From Occallatibacter savannae (lineage in GTDB: Bacteria > Acidobacteriota > Terriglobia > Terriglobales > Acidobacteriaceae): a stretch of DNA of 64,000 nucleotides. The stretch spans positions 62,001 to 126,000 of the forward strand of contig NZ_QFFY01000006.1 in NCBI RefSeq assembly GCF_003131205.1. The letters are read 5' to 3'. The notes below the pieces were generated by a model. It ran no database searches and was not told the DNA's origin. It saw only the letters and a list, made by a program, of their open reading frames with translations. Both the position numbers and the translations under genes were made by a program. Of this stretch, positions 8,099 through 16,622 are shown one piece after another. The stretch's first letter is position 1. Each line of letters starts with the position of its first letter.

Positions 8099-9805
8099 GT
8101 GCCGAACCAATCGGATTTCACCCGCCGCTCTTTTTTAGGTAAAGCCGTTGCCGCAGGTGCTGCGAGCGCTGCCGGCGCGCTCCATGCTCAGCCGGCAAAC
8201 TCTGCTGTCGGCGCTGCACGCGCGAGCGCTCTGATCGATATCCTTCGCATTCCTGATTACGCAACCGCGTATGACGGACCGACCGCGCCCATCAAGCTCT
8301 CGAAAGCTTTGGGCCATGGATGGCAAGCAGCAGGCATCGAAGTCGGCCTTGAGATCACGCGCGGGCAGATGGCGGTACTTGTCTCCAGTCCTGGCCATCA
8401 GCTGACCCACGTCCACCTTCGCTGGAAAGCAGATGTCCCTCAAGGAATCCGCTGTCTCGGAGACGCCTGGGAGCGGAGCTACGGAGATCTGGAATGGCGT
8501 GGCATTGTGCCGGAGCGCGTGATGCCCTGGTACTTCCTGACGTGGGATGGCTTGGCGTGCCATGGATACGGCCTAAGGACGGGAGCTGCGGCGCTTTGCT
8601 TCTGGCAGGTGGATGGGGAAGGCGTTTCGCTGTGGCTAAATGTGGCGAACGGCGGCGAGGGAGTGCAGTTGGGCAATCGGTTGTTACACGCAGCCGATAT
8701 CGTGACGCGCGCCGGGCTGAGCGGTGAGAGTTCGCTCGATTCGGCCCGTGCTTTCTGCCGAATGATGTGCGACAAGCCGCGACTACCCTCGACGCCCATC
8801 TTCGGATCGAATGACTGGTACTACGCCTACGGAAAGAACTCCGCGACGGAGTCTTTGCGCGATGCGGAGCTGATGGCGGAGCTTTCGTCGGGACTGAGCG
8901 TACGCCCCTTCACAGTTATCGACGACGGCTGGCGAAATGCGTCGCGTTTCCCGGATATGCGAGCAGTGGCGGCCGGCATTCGGGAGCGAAAGGTTCGGCC
9001 GGGCATCTGGATTCGGCCGCTGATCGCGCCTGCGGAAACGCGGGCTGATCTGCTGTTGCCCGATCTGCGGTTTGAGTCGCGTAAGGAACGAGCTTCGGAA
9101 CTGGCCTACGATCCCACGGTGCCGGAGGCGTTAGATCTGATTACGGCGAAGGCGAAGGAAGTTGTCGGTTTCGGCTTTGAACTGGTTAAGCATGACTACT
9201 CGACCTACGACCTGCTGGGAAGGTGGGGATCGGAGATGGGGGCGAGCCCGACGACTCCGGGGTGGCATCTGCACGATCGGACCCGAACGAATGCTGAGGT
9301 GATTCGCGATCTGTACCTGGCGCTGCGGAATGCGGTCGGCGAAAAGGTGCTGCTGCTGGGGTGCAACACCGTGGGACACCTGGGGGCCGGGATCTTCGAG
9401 TCGCAGCGCACGGGGGACGACACGAGCGGGCAGCACTGGGAGCGAACGCGGAAGATGGGAGTGAATACGCTTGCGCTCCGACTGCCGCAAGACCGCACGT
9501 TCTTTGCTCTCGATCCGGATTGCGTTGGGATTACGCCTGCGATCCCGTGGGAGCAGAACCGCCAATGGCTTGATGTGATTGAGCGCAGCGGTGCGGCGCT
9601 GTTCGTTTCGCCCGATCCGGCGGCGACGGGTCCTGAGCAGAAGAAGGCGATCGCAGAGGCTTTCCGAATCGCGGCTGGAGGGGCAGCCGGGCTGCATCCT
9701 GCTGACTGGTTTGACAGTGCCTGTCCCGAGCACTGGGCGAGTTCTGAGGGCGAGGTGCACTACCGGTGGAGCGGGGATCAAGGTGCGGATCCGTTTAGCA
9801 GCTAG
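8099..9805 (+). CDS. Tat-exported alpha-galactosidase-like glycoside hydrolase (GH27/GH36 clan)
   Basis: The N-terminus has a twin-arginine signal (TRRSFLGKAVAAGAASAAGA), so export as a folded protein is likely. The central TIM-barrel carries FTVIDDGW, typical of the melibiase clan. KHDYSTYD contains the probable nucleophile Asp366, and RTGDDTS contains the probable acid/base Asp (about residues 440-441). The GTG at 8099 and a TTG at 8096 are the only sensible starts, since an in-frame stop lies at 8087-8089. No clear ribosome site is visible. Substrate is uncertain: the clan acts on alpha-galactosides and relatives. Only 50 bases separate it from the preceding gene. Confidence 0.78.
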   Translation: MPNQSDFTRRSFLGKAVAAGAASAAGALHAQPANSAVGAARASALIDILRIPDYATAYDGPTAPIKLSKALGHGWQAAGIEVGLEITRGQMAVLVSSPGHQLTHVHLRWKADVPQGIRCLGDAWERSYGDLEWRGIVPERVMPWYFLTWDGLACHGYGLRTGAAALCFWQVDGEGVSLWLNVANGGEGVQLGNRLLHAADIVTRAGLSGESSLDSARAFCRMMCDKPRLPSTPIFGSNDWYYAYGKNSATESLRDAELMAELSSGLSVRPFTVIDDGWRNASRFPDMRAVAAGIRERKVRPGIWIRPLIAPAETRADLLLPDLRFESRKERASELAYDPTVPEALDLITAKAKEVVGFGFELVKHDYSTYDLLGRWGSEMGASPTTPGWHLHDRTRTNAEVIRDLYLALRNAVGEKVLLLGCNTVGHLGAGIFESQRTGDDTSGQHWERTRKMGVNTLALRLPQDRTFFALDPDCVGITPAIPWEQNRQWLDVIERSGAALFVSPDPAATGPEQKKAIAEAFRIAAGGAAGLHPADWFDSACPEHWASSEGEVHYRWSGDQGADPFSS

Positions 9806-9874
9806 TTTTATGCAGCCAACCAAACAGTGTGTACTACTACTGTTCTAATACAATGTAAGGCCAAGGAGGCAGCG

Positions 9875-10156
9875 ATGAAGATCCTTCGTTCGGTCAGCCG
9901 CAGGGGATTCAGCGTAGGAACTGCAGGATGGTTCACGGTACTGCGGCCCAACACCTGGTTCCCTGCATCGCGGCTTCCGAAGAACTTTGCTGGTTCGGGA
10001 ATGCGTCCGGAGCAGACGAAGTCCGGTGGTCGGCCGGCACCGTGGATGCCGACGAAGCAGCGTCCCGAGAGCCGCAACGGGATGCGGACGGTGTCGGCTG
10101 TATTCGGTGCAGTGGCGATCACATCGGTGATGCTGTGGTGGATCATGCATCCGTGA
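9875..10156 (+). CDS. Small hypothetical membrane-anchored protein
   Basis: A 93-residue frame with a strong AAGGAGG site at ideal spacing, the main reason to call it a gene. The product is basic and Pro/Arg-rich, with one hydrophobic C-terminal segment (TVSAVFGAVAITSVMLWWIM) that could anchor it in the membrane. I recognise no family. An alternative is that the frame is accidental; neighbouring frames on both strands are also open for about 300 bases. Confidence 0.42.
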   Translation: MKILRSVSRRGFSVGTAGWFTVLRPNTWFPASRLPKNFAGSGMRPEQTKSGGRPAPWMPTKQRPESRNGMRTVSAVFGAVAITSVMLWWIMHP

Positions 10157-10315
10157 ATTCGCTCGTCTTGAACTTATTCGAACTGCCGGCGATGGAGGCG
10201 AGACCCGCTCACCAATCCACTTAAGTAAGAGGTATGCAGGTTACCGAATGGCGATTGTCTGATTGTTGAGGCCCAGCTATAAGTCAGATAGCGATTTGTA
10301 CTGCTGACAACCTCC

Positions 10316-10510
10316 ATGACGAATCCCCCGAAGTTCTCTCATCGCCTCAATTCTGACGGTACGGTCGATTCCATCTGCCACCAGTGTTTCGCCACGGTTG
10401 CGAAAGAAATGCGCGAATCGGATCTCTGCAGCAAAGAGCGCCTTCACGCCTGCAATCCGGCAACGGTGGAGTGGTACCGCGGCATGGCCCAGAAACTCAG
10501 ATTCGTTTAG
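10316..10510 (+). CDS. Small Cys/His-containing hypothetical protein
   Basis: A 64-residue protein with the layout F-H-x-L-N-x-D-G-T-V-x-S-I-C-x-x-C-F-A-T-V, later Cys and His-Ala-Cys residues. The CxxC plus a later CxxxxxHxC could bind a metal. I recall similar short proteins with an SICxxCFxTVA core in many acidobacterial genomes, but no function is known to me. The ribosome site is weak. It stands alone, about 160 bases after the previous frame. Confidence 0.6.
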   Translation: MTNPPKFSHRLNSDGTVDSICHQCFATVAKEMRESDLCSKERLHACNPATVEWYRGMAQKLRFV

Positions 10511-10953
10511 ACAGCTACATACTCTTCCGCCTGCCGGTACTTTGCCGAAAGTGAGCAGACGTGAACCCCTTCTGCAGGTTCTGAAGCATGGGGTTTCCGG
10601 CCCATTTTTGATGCCGAACTGCCGCCATAGAAACTTCAGGGGCAGTGAGGCAGTACCGCATGCGACTAATTTCGAAGCAGCCGGCTTCAGACGAAGCGCT
10701 CACCTCGGCTCTCTCAGTTGAGAAGGCTCGCAGCGCAAAATCTGTACTTGAATCAACCTGCGTTGCGGGTGTATACGGGTACTCCTAAATCAACTCTCGC
10801 AGTCTATTGCTCGATCGCCTACGGGTAACTTTCCGATTTGAGAGTTTCGCCGTTGTTGGTCCTGTGCTCTCATCTGGGGGCTACTTGGACTGCCCTGGTT
10901 CAGTCGATCACATCTCGGAATTATGAATACGAATGCTGGCAAGGAGGCAGGAG
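10511..10953. other. Intergenic region, no gene seen
   Basis: Short overlapping frames occur on both strands but none has a ribosome site or recognisable product. Complementary words AACTCTC (near 10791) and GAGAGTT (near 10839) are too far apart and short to call a feature. The promoter of the following gene should be here but no confident boxes were found. Confidence 0.4.
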
Positions 10954-12169
10954 ATGTCAACGCGACAAGTTTTTGACAAATGTGTACTTAGCAGGTTGAT
11001 CGCACACAGCGCGGTGGAACTCATTGCGCTGCTTCTAGTTCTGATCGGAACAATCTCAAGGAGCGATGCGCAGGAGCTTACGCCGGAGCAACGGCGCGCT
11101 ATGGCACACAAGATCGTTGCGGAATCCGCAGTGGTCAAACCGCATGAGCTGGTCGTGATCCAGGGTAACTCCGTCTTCGCGCCTCTCATGGAAGACATTG
11201 CGGTAGAAGCATCGAAAGCAGGCGGCTTTGCGGTGCTGATGCCAAACAGCGACTCACTTATCCGGTCGGTCCTGACGGAGGTTCCGGATGAGTATCTGGG
11301 CCAGCCGGACCCGACCATCAGCTGGATCAAGAATGTAGACGTGTATATCAATTTGCCTGGCATCTACGATGAGCCGAAGGTGATGGCCGACGTTCCGACC
11401 GCGAAGCAAGCAAAGCTCGCGTCAGCGAATCAGAACGAATACATGTCGGCTTTTCACAGTTCGAAGGCACGGTCGTTGTATATTGATGCGCCGGTTCCCA
11501 GCGCCGCTAGTTTGTACGGTTTCGATGTGCCGGCGTTCAGCGCGATGCAATGGCAGGCGATCAGCACCGGGGAATCCAACATTCAGCAGTCGGCCAAGAA
11601 CATCGCAGATGCGCTAAGGTCAGCCAAATCCGTGCACGTGACGACCGCCGATGGAACCGACTTTATTCAAGCCGGGATCCACAAAGCCCTTTGTGACCGG
11701 AGGAGTTACTCATGGAGAGGCGGCGAAGTGGGAAGATCGCAGTGCAACGCTCCCGGCCGGCAATTTTGCAAGTGGTGTTGCACCCGGTACTTTTCAAGGT
11801 ACGATCAACACACCTGAGGACTATTGTCCCGGACTCGTGAGGTTGAAGGCGGTGACCTATCAGTTCACAGCAGGGAAGATGACAGGCTTCAAGGCACGGG
11901 AGAACGAGAAATGCCTGCAGGACTTCTTTGCTGCATATTCGGGATCAAAAGACGTGGTGGCGTCCGTCCAGATCGGATTGAATCCTGCGCTGAAGACTCA
12001 GAGCAAGATTGCGCCGCCGAACACCGCGGGAATGTTCTGGGTTTCGTTGGGGCGGGACGACAGGTTTGGTGTAACCGGCACCACGATGAACTGGTCGATC
12101 CCTGTTTCAAATGCCACCGTCACTGTCGACGGGAAGAACATCGTAGAGAATGGCCGCTTGGTGCAATAG
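10954..12169 (+). pseudogene. Exported M29-like aminopeptidase homologue broken by a frameshift
   Basis: The first frame starts at 10954 after AAGGAGG and has an N-terminal hydrophobic signal ending near SDAQ. It continues with a region resembling the N-terminal domain of M29 aminopeptidases (LTPEQRRAMAHKIV, VVKPHELVVIQG). Around 11680-11700 the homology moves by one base: the first frame runs on without sense to 11817, and the second frame carries the C-terminal half (FVTGGVTHGEAAKWEDR to VENGRLVQ) to 12169. The part normally carrying metal-binding His residues reads GTTMNWSIPVSNATVTVDG, without His, so the protein may not be a peptidase even if intact. Decay and a sequencing error are both possible. 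Confidence 0.7.
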
Positions 12170-12353
12170 CTGACGTAGGAGCGGGGCCGGGAAGGCAAAC
12201 AGCCGTGGTCGGTTTGCTTTCCCCCGGCCTAACAGTGATGTAAGTGATCGCGGGATACTACTTCTTCCCTCAATTAGAAGCCGAATGCTTTGCCGCTTCG
12301 AGAAATTAGACTGGTTCTACTGCTGATCGAAACCCTTCTCAGAGGTAGCCGCA

Positions 12354-13220
12354 ATGCGTGCGGGAATAATCACTGTTGTTTTGGCACTAGCCATCTCCTC
12401 GTCACTGCGGTCTCAGTCTGTGCCTGCTGCGATCTACACAGACCCACCTGCGGATGCGGCGCATCCGGCGCGGATGGAGGTGCTGCACATACCGAGTCAT
12501 GGCGTGCGTATCAATGGTGTACTGTACGCGCCTTCCGGTGCGCGACCTCATCCGACCATCGTGATTTGCCATGGGCTCCCGGGGAACGAAAAGAATCTCG
12601 ACCTGGCGCAGGCTGTGCGGCGCGCTGGGTGGAATGCGGTGACATTCAACTATCGCGGATCGTGGGGAAGCCCCGGAGCCTTCCGGTTTGCGCAGAATCT
12701 GGAGGATGCTGATTCGGTTCTAGCCTTTTTGCGTGATCCGGCGAATGCGGCAAAGCTGGGCATCGATACGAAGAAGATCGTGCTCGCGGGCCACAGCATG
12801 GGCGGATGGGTTACGGTGCTGACCGCGGCACACGACCACGCTCTCTCTGGAGCGATTCTGATCAGCGCGGCGGATATGGGCGGGGCCGGTGAGATGCCGC
12901 ATGACAAGCTGGTTGCGGAAATGGCCAGCGATATGGAGTCGCTTGCCGGCGTGACGGCCACGTCCATGACCGATGAACTCGTGCGTAATGGGAAGAAGTG
13001 GGAGTTCACGAATGCAGTGGATGGGCTGAAGAAACTGCCGCTGCTCGTGCTCTCGGCAAACGATGGTCTTGCGCCGCAGACGGATGCACTGGTTGCTGCG
13101 ATTCGGGCTGCGGGCGGGCACAATGTCGAAGCTGTGCATCAGGCGACGGATCATTCGTGGTCTGACCACCGCATCTATTTGGAGGCTGCGGTAATCGATT
13201 GGCTGGGAAAGCTGAAGTAG
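12354..13220 (+). CDS. Exported alpha/beta-hydrolase
   Basis: A 288-residue enzyme with an N-terminal signal sequence (to about Ser20-Gln21). The alpha/beta-hydrolase fold shows oxyanion motif HGLPGN (73-78), nucleophile elbow GHSMGG with Ser148, an Asp at 237 in LSANDGLAP and a catalytic His267 in ATDHSWSD. It resembles dienelactone-hydrolase/peptidase-like esterases. The physiological ester or peptide is unknown. It sits alone between the frameshifted aminopeptidase and a convergent operon. Confidence 0.82.
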   Translation: MRAGIITVVLALAISSSLRSQSVPAAIYTDPPADAAHPARMEVLHIPSHGVRINGVLYAPSGARPHPTIVICHGLPGNEKNLDLAQAVRRAGWNAVTFNYRGSWGSPGAFRFAQNLEDADSVLAFLRDPANAAKLGIDTKKIVLAGHSMGGWVTVLTAAHDHALSGAILISAADMGGAGEMPHDKLVAEMASDMESLAGVTATSMTDELVRNGKKWEFTNAVDGLKKLPLLVLSANDGLAPQTDALVAAIRAAGGHNVEAVHQATDHSWSDHRIYLEAAVIDWLGKLK

Positions 13221-13253
13221 TACGGATGGACGACAAGAACCTCGGTCCTGCTT

Positions 13254-14207
13254 CTAGGCTGTTCCAGGCGGAAGCACCCAGTACGGATCGCCAGCGGAGA
13301 TGAACTCAATGGGAACCTCAGGAACGAGCGTTCTCAACCAGGCGGGCGCGTCCTGCTCGCCCCACTCCTCAAATCGTTCGTGGCTTATTGCGATGAGCCC
13401 TTTCGGGTGTGGCAGACCCAGACTGATACCGTCGCGGAGGTAAGGGAAGGCATCGCAATCCTGAGGTTCACTCATAAGGACGACGTCGCAAGTTTGCAGC
13501 GGCTTGAGGATTTCAACCAGCTTGTGCGCTCCCAGACCAACTCGCTTTACCGGCAGTTTAGGGTCTCCAATTACTCGCACTGCAGGTGAGCGAAGCGACT
13601 GCGCGATGTGACGCGCTACATCTTTGAGTGGAGTTTCCGGAATTGCATAAGCGATGGGGATCATCTGCCCCTGCACTGGAACGGTGTAGTTCTGCCACCC
13701 GAGCCGCGCGGTCAGGCCTGTCATGATCGGTTCAGGCCGAAGCATGTGCTGGTGATCGTGGAATCGCCAGACGACCAGCCGGTTCTGCTCGCAGAACCGG
13801 CGCTTGGCTACGAAAATTGGATCAGTTTCGAGCGAACCGGCAACCTCGAACGGCTTGTCATGCTTCATCGTTCCAACGTCGTCGAGGTGATCCCAGAACA
13901 TCCGCTCGTGCGAGATGATGAGGTTCCGCTTTGCCGCGGCAGCTTTCTTCAGGACGTCGAATGTGGCCTGAAAGGTGAACACGATACCGCTGACCGGCGT
14001 GGCTGGATCTCCATACTTGAAACCGTCTGTCGGCTTCCAGGGGAAGTTCACGATCAGGTTATCCGCAGTCATCTTGTTCAGGATGCGTCGCACGACTTCT
14101 TCTGCGGTGACTTGGGCCGATGCCGATGCGAATACGCGAGGAAGCGCTCCGCTCAGGAATGTAGAGGCGCCGAGCCCCTTGCCAAACGTCCGGCGGGAGA
14201 TCGTCAT
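13254..14207 (-). CDS. Tat-signal Nif3-like protein
   Basis: The product (317 residues) opens with a twin-arginine-type leader (SRRTFGKGLGASTFLSGALP) and then shows a Nif3/NGG1p-interacting-factor-3-like pattern: VSGIVFTFQATFDVLKKAAA followed by LIISHE, and a C-terminal repeat with CDVVLMSEPQDCD. Nif3 proteins are usually cytoplasmic with a dinuclear metal site, so an exported version is unusual. The start at 14207 overlaps the stop of the upstream gene by four bases (ATGA), implying translational coupling. The second of two adjacent paralogues; function unknown. Confidence 0.7.
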   Translation of the reverse strand: MTISRRTFGKGLGASTFLSGALPRVFASASAQVTAEEVVRRILNKMTADNLIVNFPWKPTDGFKYGDPATPVSGIVFTFQATFDVLKKAAAAKRNLIISHERMFWDHLDDVGTMKHDKPFEVAGSLETDPIFVAKRRFCEQNRLVVWRFHDHQHMLRPEPIMTGLTARLGWQNYTVPVQGQMIPIAYAIPETPLKDVARHIAQSLRSPAVRVIGDPKLPVKRVGLGAHKLVEILKPLQTCDVVLMSEPQDCDAFPYLRDGISLGLPHPKGLIAISHERFEEWGEQDAPAWLRTLVPEVPIEFISAGDPYWVLPPGTA

Positions 14208-15055
14208 TTCGAACCCTCCGTTGAGGGAATCCAGCACAGTTCCGCGGGACGTGGCTGCACATCGATTGGCATGCCGGGCAACACGCCCCGGAGCCATTCC
14301 GCGACTTCTTCAACGCCGGGATAATCCGATACCTCATAGCCGATCTGCACGAGACTGATGCGGCGACCGGCGGTGATCGCATCGCGGATGTAGGTAGTGC
14401 AATGGTCGACCTCCGGTGTTCCTCCGGTAATGATGCAATCGACCGCAGGATCCTGGAGCGCGCGGCTCAAGACGAGCGTGGGATACGCGAAGCCATGAAT
14501 CACCGCAACGCGAGACACAGGCTGGTTCGGATCACCGACAATTCGCAGGGCCTTTGCCTGCAGTCGCGCGGAAACCGACCGTGCGAGCTCGGAGAGAGTC
14601 GTGGCGGCAACGTTGCAATATGCCGAGGTCCACTGATCGCCGGCCTGCTGTGGTTCCGGCTGCCAACCGAGTTGTCGCGCCAGCGCGCTCGAAAACCACT
14701 TCGGTCTGGCGGTGTCCCAAAGGGATGCGAGGCGGATGATGAGCAGGTGATGATCTTCTATAAGCTGACGCTTGGCTTTCACTACAGGATCATCCGCCAG
14801 TGCATCCGCTAAGCCCACAGCCAAATATTCGCCGAAGAGGTAGAAGGGGTGATCGTTGCAGAGGATGCAGTTCTTTCCGGTGGCGATGGCATGGTGAATG
14901 GCGTATACCGAAGGCTCGCCGGTGACAAGAATGCCTGAGACGGTGTCGTCATCTCTGCCAGTGATGATGCCTTCGTACATGGCATCTCGATGCCGCTCGC
15001 CAAGGACAGCGTGGATCCTGTTCATCAGTTCCCAGCAGGTCATCGCGGGCAGCAT
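14204..15055 (-). CDS. Nif3-like protein, cytoplasmic paralogue
   Basis: A 283-residue protein related to its downstream neighbour. It has VSGILVTGEPSVYAIHHAIA followed by an LCNDHPFY segment in place of the neighbour's LIISHE, and a C-terminal segment VDCIITGGTPEVDH. It has no signal peptide. Metal ligands are partly conserved (Asp-His at the first site, Glu-x-x-His near the end). The ATG at 15055 follows GTGGAGATC; an ATG at 15043 is an alternative. It begins 31 bases after apt and overlaps the next gene by four bases, so the three form a likely operon. The biochemical role is not known. Confidence 0.7.
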   Translation of the reverse strand: MLPAMTCWELMNRIHAVLGERHRDAMYEGIITGRDDDTVSGILVTGEPSVYAIHHAIATGKNCILCNDHPFYLFGEYLAVGLADALADDPVVKAKRQLIEDHHLLIIRLASLWDTARPKWFSSALARQLGWQPEPQQAGDQWTSAYCNVAATTLSELARSVSARLQAKALRIVGDPNQPVSRVAVIHGFAYPTLVLSRALQDPAVDCIITGGTPEVDHCTTYIRDAITAGRRISLVQIGYEVSDYPGVEEVAEWLRGVLPGMPIDVQPRPAELCWIPSTEGSK

Positions 15056-15086
15056 CAGCTGATCTCCACTTGGTCTTAATTCGCCT

Positions 15087-15632
15087 CTACTCGTCGTAGT
15101 GCAGAAGGCTGAAGACGTCGTACTCATTGAAGCGTTCGCGGCCTTTGAGGAAGTCGAGCTCCACGGCGAAGGCGAGACCGGCGATCTCACCGCCGAGCTG
15201 CTTGACGAGCTTTACGGTCGCTTCCATGGTGCCGCCGGTGGCGAGCAGGTCATCGACGAGTACGACGCGCTGGCCAGGCTCGATCGCGTCCATGTGGATT
15301 TCGAGCGTGTCGGAGCCGTATTCGAGGTCGTAGGTCACGCGCGCAACCGGCGCGGGCAGCTTGCGAGGCTTGCGGACGGGTACGAATCCGGCGTTGAGGC
15401 GGTAGGCGAGCGCCGGGCCGAAGATGAATCCGCGGGCCTCGATGCCAAGTACGAGATCGATCTTCTTCTCGATGTAGTACGCGGCCAGTGCGTCGATCAT
15501 TTTGGCAAAGCCGGTCTTGTCCTTGAGCAGAGTGGTGATGTCGTAGAAAAGGATACCGGGCTTAGGGAAATCGGGTACGGTGCGGACGAGGGCCTTCAAC
15601 TCTTCGACATTGATCTGCTTTGCTTTAGGCAT
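15087..15632 (-). CDS. apt: Adenine phosphoribosyltransferase
   Basis: Cytoplasmic purine-salvage enzyme converting adenine and PRPP to AMP and pyrophosphate. The 181-residue length is normal. Diagnostic features are the N-terminal [25 protein letters not shown], and the PRPP-binding motif [13 protein letters not shown]. It is the first gene of a leftward group with two Nif3-like genes. Confidence 0.97.
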   Translation of the reverse strand: MPKAKQINVEELKALVRTVPDFPKPGILFYDITTLLKDKTGFAKMIDALAAYYIEKKIDLVLGIEARGFIFGPALAYRLNAGFVPVRKPRKLPAPVARVTYDLEYGSDTLEIHMDAIEPGQRVVLVDDLLATGGTMEATVKLVKQLGGEIAGLAFAVELDFLKGRERFNEYDVFSLLHYDE

Positions 15633-15645
15633 GAGTTGATTATAG

Positions 15646-15674
15646 TTGTCAGTGACCAGTGGTCAGTGATCAGA
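15646..15674. repeat. TCAGTGACCAGTGG-type short-word repeat
   Basis: Just upstream of apt, the words GTCAGTGACCAGTGG and TCAGTGATCAG follow one another. It resembles the word arrays at 32303-32336, 36249-36348 and 54444-54470, which are also built from runs of CAGT or CAGC words. Function unknown. Confidence 0.4.
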
Positions 15675-15675
15675 A

Positions 15676-15957
15676 CTACCAGGCGCCTTCGATCTGGAAT
15701 GAGCCTAGGTTCTTGCCTTCTTTTTCGTCGAGGTGGTGCTCGATGAGGCGGTCGACCCGGCTGCCGCGGGGGCCGCGACGAAGGCTCTGGCGAAGCTCGT
15801 CGAGATCATCCGCACTGCCGGCGGCGACTACTTCAACATCACCATCTTCGGTGTTGCGAACCCAGCCGCGCAGTTCTAGCTCGCTGGCTTCACGATGAAC
15901 AAACCAGCGGAAGCCGACACCCTGTACGCGTCCTTGAACGAGGAAATGGAGCACCAT
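15676..15957 (-). CDS. Acylphosphatase
   Basis: A small enzyme (93 residues) that hydrolyses acyl-phosphates. The signature VQGRVQGVGFRWFVHR with the phosphate-binding Arg17, and GWVRNTEDGDVEV with the catalytic Asn35, are both intact. It is transcribed leftward toward apt, with only the short repeat between. Confidence 0.94.
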   Translation of the reverse strand: MVLHFLVQGRVQGVGFRWFVHREASELELRGWVRNTEDGDVEVVAAGSADDLDELRQSLRRGPRGSRVDRLIEHHLDEKEGKNLGSFQIEGAW

Positions 15958-16027
15958 AGAGACGACCTCAGTCTCTCAAGGGGCGGGTTGGGCATGCAAC
16001 TGCCCCCGCGCTACACTGTAGCTACCA

Positions 16028-16618
16028 ATGGTCTTTGTTCTCGATAACTACGACTCTTTCACGTACAACCTTGTTCAATACATCGGGGAATTGGGCGCGG
16101 AGGTCGAGGTGCGCCGCAATGACGAGGTGACCGTGGACGAGGTGGAAGCGATGAAGCCGGAGCGCATTCTGCTGTCACCAGGGCCGTGCACGCCGGGCGA
16201 GGCGGGCATCCTTGTGCCGCTGATTAAGAGAATGGCGGGGAAGGCTCCGATCCTCGGGGTCTGCCTTGGTCACCAAGCCATTGGGGAGGCGTTTGGGGGC
16301 GATGTGGTGCGCGCCCACAGCCTGATGCACGGCAAGACAAGTAAAGTGGACCACGATGGCAAGGGCGTGTTCGCTGGACTCCCCACGCCTCTGACCTGCA
16401 CGCGCTATCATTCGCTGATTGTGGCGGAAGATTCGCTGCCGAAGGATCTGGAGATTACGGCGCGAACTCCGGAGGCGAACGGGGCGGGGAAGAAGGGCGC
16501 GACCGTGATCATGGGTGTACGGCATCGCAAGTTGCCGGTTGAAGGCGTGCAGTTCCATCCCGAGTCGGTGCTGACCGAAGGCGGGCACCAAATGATTCGC
16601 AACTTCCTGGAAATGTAG
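16028..16618 (+). CDS. trpG: Anthranilate/aminodeoxychorismate synthase glutamine amidotransferase subunit
   Basis: A class I glutamine amidotransferase that supplies ammonia to the chorismate-using subunit for tryptophan (and possibly folate) synthesis. The triad is visible: Cys79 in [10 protein letters not shown], His177 and Glu179 in VQFHPES. The N-terminal [13 protein letters not shown] and [12 protein letters not shown] motifs are typical of TrpG/PabA. The likely partner trpE lies about 3.4 kb away on the opposite strand. The four-base gap to the next gene suggests co-transcription with it. Confidence 0.93.
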   Translation: MVFVLDNYDSFTYNLVQYIGELGAEVEVRRNDEVTVDEVEAMKPERILLSPGPCTPGEAGILVPLIKRMAGKAPILGVCLGHQAIGEAFGGDVVRAHSLMHGKTSKVDHDGKGVFAGLPTPLTCTRYHSLIVAEDSLPKDLEITARTPEANGAGKKGATVIMGVRHRKLPVEGVQFHPESVLTEGGHQMIRNFLEM

Positions 16619-16622
16619 GCTC

